Below, one piece after another: positions 51,678 to 53,430 of a stretch of DNA of 53,430 nucleotides. The notes beneath the pieces are model-generated. The model made no database searches. It had not been told where the DNA came from and worked only from the letters and a program-made list of their open reading frames with translations. This DNA is from Actinomycetota bacterium (GTDB lineage Bacteria > Actinomycetota > Acidimicrobiia > Acidimicrobiales > Acidimicrobilacustridaceae), in contig WLCQ01000002.1 in NCBI GenBank assembly GCA_009705225.1, positions 1 to 53,430 on the forward strand, written 5' to 3'. Each line of letters begins with the position of its first letter. The first letter of the stretch is position 1. A program made the translations under genes and the position numbers.

Positions 51678-53429
51678 GCTCGGAGTTCCGGCCACAATTG
51701 CGAGCAGTTCTGGCCCGAATCGTGCTGCCTTGACCTCACCGAAGCCGTAGACCGAGAGCAGTTCGGTGGCGGAGGATGGCCGGGTCATGGCGATCTCGAT
51801 CAGGGTGCGGTCGTTGCAGATGACGAAGGCCGGGGTGGCGGCAGCGCGGGCCCGGGCGAGGCGCCAGGATCGAAGCGCTTCGAGCAGTTCGCGACCGGCA
51901 TCATCGAGTTGGTCGGCAGTGCGAATGCCGTTGGTGCGTGCCGTGGTGGAGCGGGTGCTTGTTGTTCGCGATCCACCGCTGCGAGCCGGGCCGCGACGGG
52001 ACGTGCTGGACGAGCCGGCGGGCTTGGGCAGCACCTCGCCCCGGCCCACCGCCTCGGGGGTCAGGCCGGCGCTCATGGCGGCACAGGCGGCGGACACGGT
52101 TTCGAGATACGGCGATGGTTCGCGGGTCATGTTCTTTGAGCCGTAGCGACGTTGCCGCGCCCAGGTGCAGATGAGCTCGCGTTCTGCGCGGGTGACCGCC
52201 ACATAGAACAGGCGGAGCTCCTCGTGCAGGGCTTCTTCGGTGCGGGCATGCACGATGGGGGTGAGTCCGACCTCGAGACCTGCGGCATGGACGACGGGCC
52301 ACTCCAGACCCTTGGCGGCATGGAAGGTGCAGAGTTCGACAGCGTCGCCGTTGCGATCGGGTTGATCGGCCCGTGTGGTGGTGGCCAACCAGGCCATGAA
52401 TCCGGCGCTGGTGGGCCCGGGCTCGACGGCGACGTAGTCGCGACCCAACTGCACGAGGGCATCGACGTTGGCCTGCCGTTCAGCGGCTCCCTCCCCCTCG
52501 ACCTCGGCATCGTCGAGTGAGGTGGCGAGATCGGCGAGGGCATCGGTGAAGGCGCCGCTGGACTGGCGGATCTGACCCAGTGCGGCTTTGACCTCAGGCT
52601 GCTCGAGCAGTGGGGCTGCACCACGGACCCGGTACGGGATCTTCACGGCGTTGAGTGCTTCTTCGATGGCGGGGATCTGGGCGTTGGTACGCACGAGGAT
52701 CGCTTGTGATGACCAGCGCTCGCCGGGGCCGTGGTGGTCGCGAACGGCCCGGGCGATCCCGGTGGCCTCGTCCCTCTCGTCGAGGTAGGCGACGACTCTC
52801 GGCACGGGGCCATCGGGGCGATTTGCTTCGAGTACGCCGCCGCGGTCGACCGCGTCGGCTCCGGTGGCGAGAAGGGCGTTAGAAACACCGAGGATCTGGG
52901 GGGCCGAGCGGAAGTTCTGGGTGAGCCGCACCACCTGGGCGGTGGGAAAACGATCGGGGAACTGGCGCAGCAGGTTCGGGTCGGCGCCGTTCCAGCTGTA
53001 GATGGCCTGGTTTGGATCGCCGACGACGCAGAGATCGAGGCGGTCGCCCCGCCAGGCGTCGAGAAGGTGCTGCTGCAGCGGGTTGACGTCCTGAAATTCG
53101 TCGACGAAGAGATGCTGGAACCGCCAGCGCTGCGCTGCGGCGAACTCGGGGTCGTTGCGGAGATCGCGGGCGCAGACCCTCAGGAGATCATCGAAGTCGA
53201 TCAGGCGCTGTTCACGGCGAAGAGACTCGTAGCGGGCGAAGACGTCGGCGACCAATGAGCCGGCTATGGGAGGGCGACGACCAGCACGATCGGCGGCCTC
53301 GGTATACGCGGCGGGTTCGATCATGCGGGCCTTGGCCCATTCGATCTCAGCGATGAAGTCGCTGGCGGGGATGGCCGCGACGTTCTTCGGGAACTGGGCG
53401 AGAAGGCGGCCGACGAACCCGACCTTGCG
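51666..53429 (-). CDS. UvrD2-like superfamily 1 helicase with HRDC domain, 5' partial
   Basis: C-terminal 588 codons; the frame is open to the right edge (RKVGFVGRLLAQFPKN...), so the gene starts beyond the window. Helicase motifs seen: DFDDLL, VDEFQDVNP (Walker B, motif II), VVGDPNQAIYSWNGA (motif III), LTQNFRS (motif IV), CTFHAAKGLEW (motif V), FYVAVTRAERELI (motif VI). The final approximately 80 residues form an HRDC domain. Order matches mycobacterial UvrD2. The tetracysteine motif that precedes HRDC in mycobacterial UvrD2 is absent; a Ser/Arg/Thr-rich linker occupies that place. Confidence 0.9.
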   Translation of the reverse strand, partial: RKVGFVGRLLAQFPKNVAAIPASDFIAEIEWAKARMIEPAAYTEAADRAGRRPPIAGSLVADVFARYESLRREQRLIDFDDLLRVCARDLRNDPEFAAAQRWRFQHLFVDEFQDVNPLQQHLLDAWRGDRLDLCVVGDPNQAIYSWNGADPNLLRQFPDRFPTAQVVRLTQNFRSAPQILGVSNALLATGADAVDRGGVLEANRPDGPVPRVVAYLDERDEATGIARAVRDHHGPGERWSSQAILVRTNAQIPAIEEALNAVKIPYRVRGAAPLLEQPEVKAALGQIRQSSGAFTDALADLATSLDDAEVEGEGAAERQANVDALVQLGRDYVAVEPGPTSAGFMAWLATTTRADQPDRNGDAVELCTFHAAKGLEWPVVHAAGLEVGLTPIVHARTEEALHEELRLFYVAVTRAERELICTWARQRRYGSKNMTREPSPYLETVSAACAAMSAGLTPEAVGRGEVLPKPAGSSSTSRRGPARSGGSRTTSTRSTTARTNGIRTADQLDDAGRELLEALRSWRLARARAAATPAFVICNDRTLIEIAMTRPSSATELLSVYGFGEVKAARFGPELLAIVAGTPSADS

Positions 53430-53430
53430 G

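Overview
The window is high-G+C, gene-dense DNA from an actinobacterium, most plausibly of class Acidimicrobiia (inference from gene content, not from a marker tree). Supporting features are a fused 2-oxoglutarate decarboxylase/dehydrogenase of the Kgd type, the NucS/EndoMS mismatch endonuclease, an HRDC-tailed UvrD2-like helicase, an F420-type nitroreductase, an SfLAP/GAP membrane protein and a [4Fe-4S] CysH. About 46 protein genes cover nearly everything. No gene-free stretch exceeds about 175 bases; the longest is 44831-45002, where I see only a promoter. I recognise no tRNA, rRNA, CRISPR array, insertion sequence or prophage.

Layout. 1-9.9 kb: a partial LOG-family protein, a saccharopine-dehydrogenase-like protein, an enoyl-CoA hydratase, a lipoprotein, an SfLAP/MFS pair, a lone DUF4010 protein, a FrnE thioredoxin-fold protein, a Ddn-like protein, an SDR and an atypical epimerase. 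9.9-19.4 kb: a DapB-like dehydrogenase, then a compact divergent phosphonate-type cassette (PhnZ-like HD oxygenase and PhnY-like dioxygenase on one side; phosphonate-monoester-hydrolase-like sulfatase-fold enzyme and a lipoprotein esterase on the other), then an SDR, hydrolase, aldo/keto reductase and carboxylesterase. 19.4-30.7 kb: a catabolic block with a five-gene run (class II aldolase, amidohydrolase, double-VOC protein, CYP, AhpD-like protein), a fatty acid desaturase with a TetR-type operator, RmuC, a carotenoid oxygenase, and an SDR plus MaoC pair that looks like a split peroxisomal MFE-2.

30.7-41 kb: NucS, a UbiB-family kinase and a complete assimilatory sulfate-reduction locus. One arm is CysQ, SirC, CobA, a small unknown protein, siroheme sulfite reductase and CysH; the divergent arm is CysD-CysN-CysC. 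Siroheme synthesis genes sit beside the enzyme that needs siroheme. 41-53.4 kb: a small membrane protein, the ABC-F factor EttA, a PIN-like nuclease/S1/histone-H1-like fusion with an apparent internal start, an M20 peptidase, Kgd divergent from exonuclease III, a thioesterase, and a UvrD2-like helicase running off the right edge.

Two window-wide patterns stand out. Many lead genes have a TANNNT hexamer 6-9 bases before the start codon and no Shine-Dalgarno sequence, as expected for leaderless mRNAs. Several gene boundaries carry short perfect or near-perfect tandem duplications (7-16 bp units), some containing the stop codon or the ribosome binding site. The most interesting loci are the PIN-S1-histone fusion and the phosphonate cassette with its overlapping mini-ORF.
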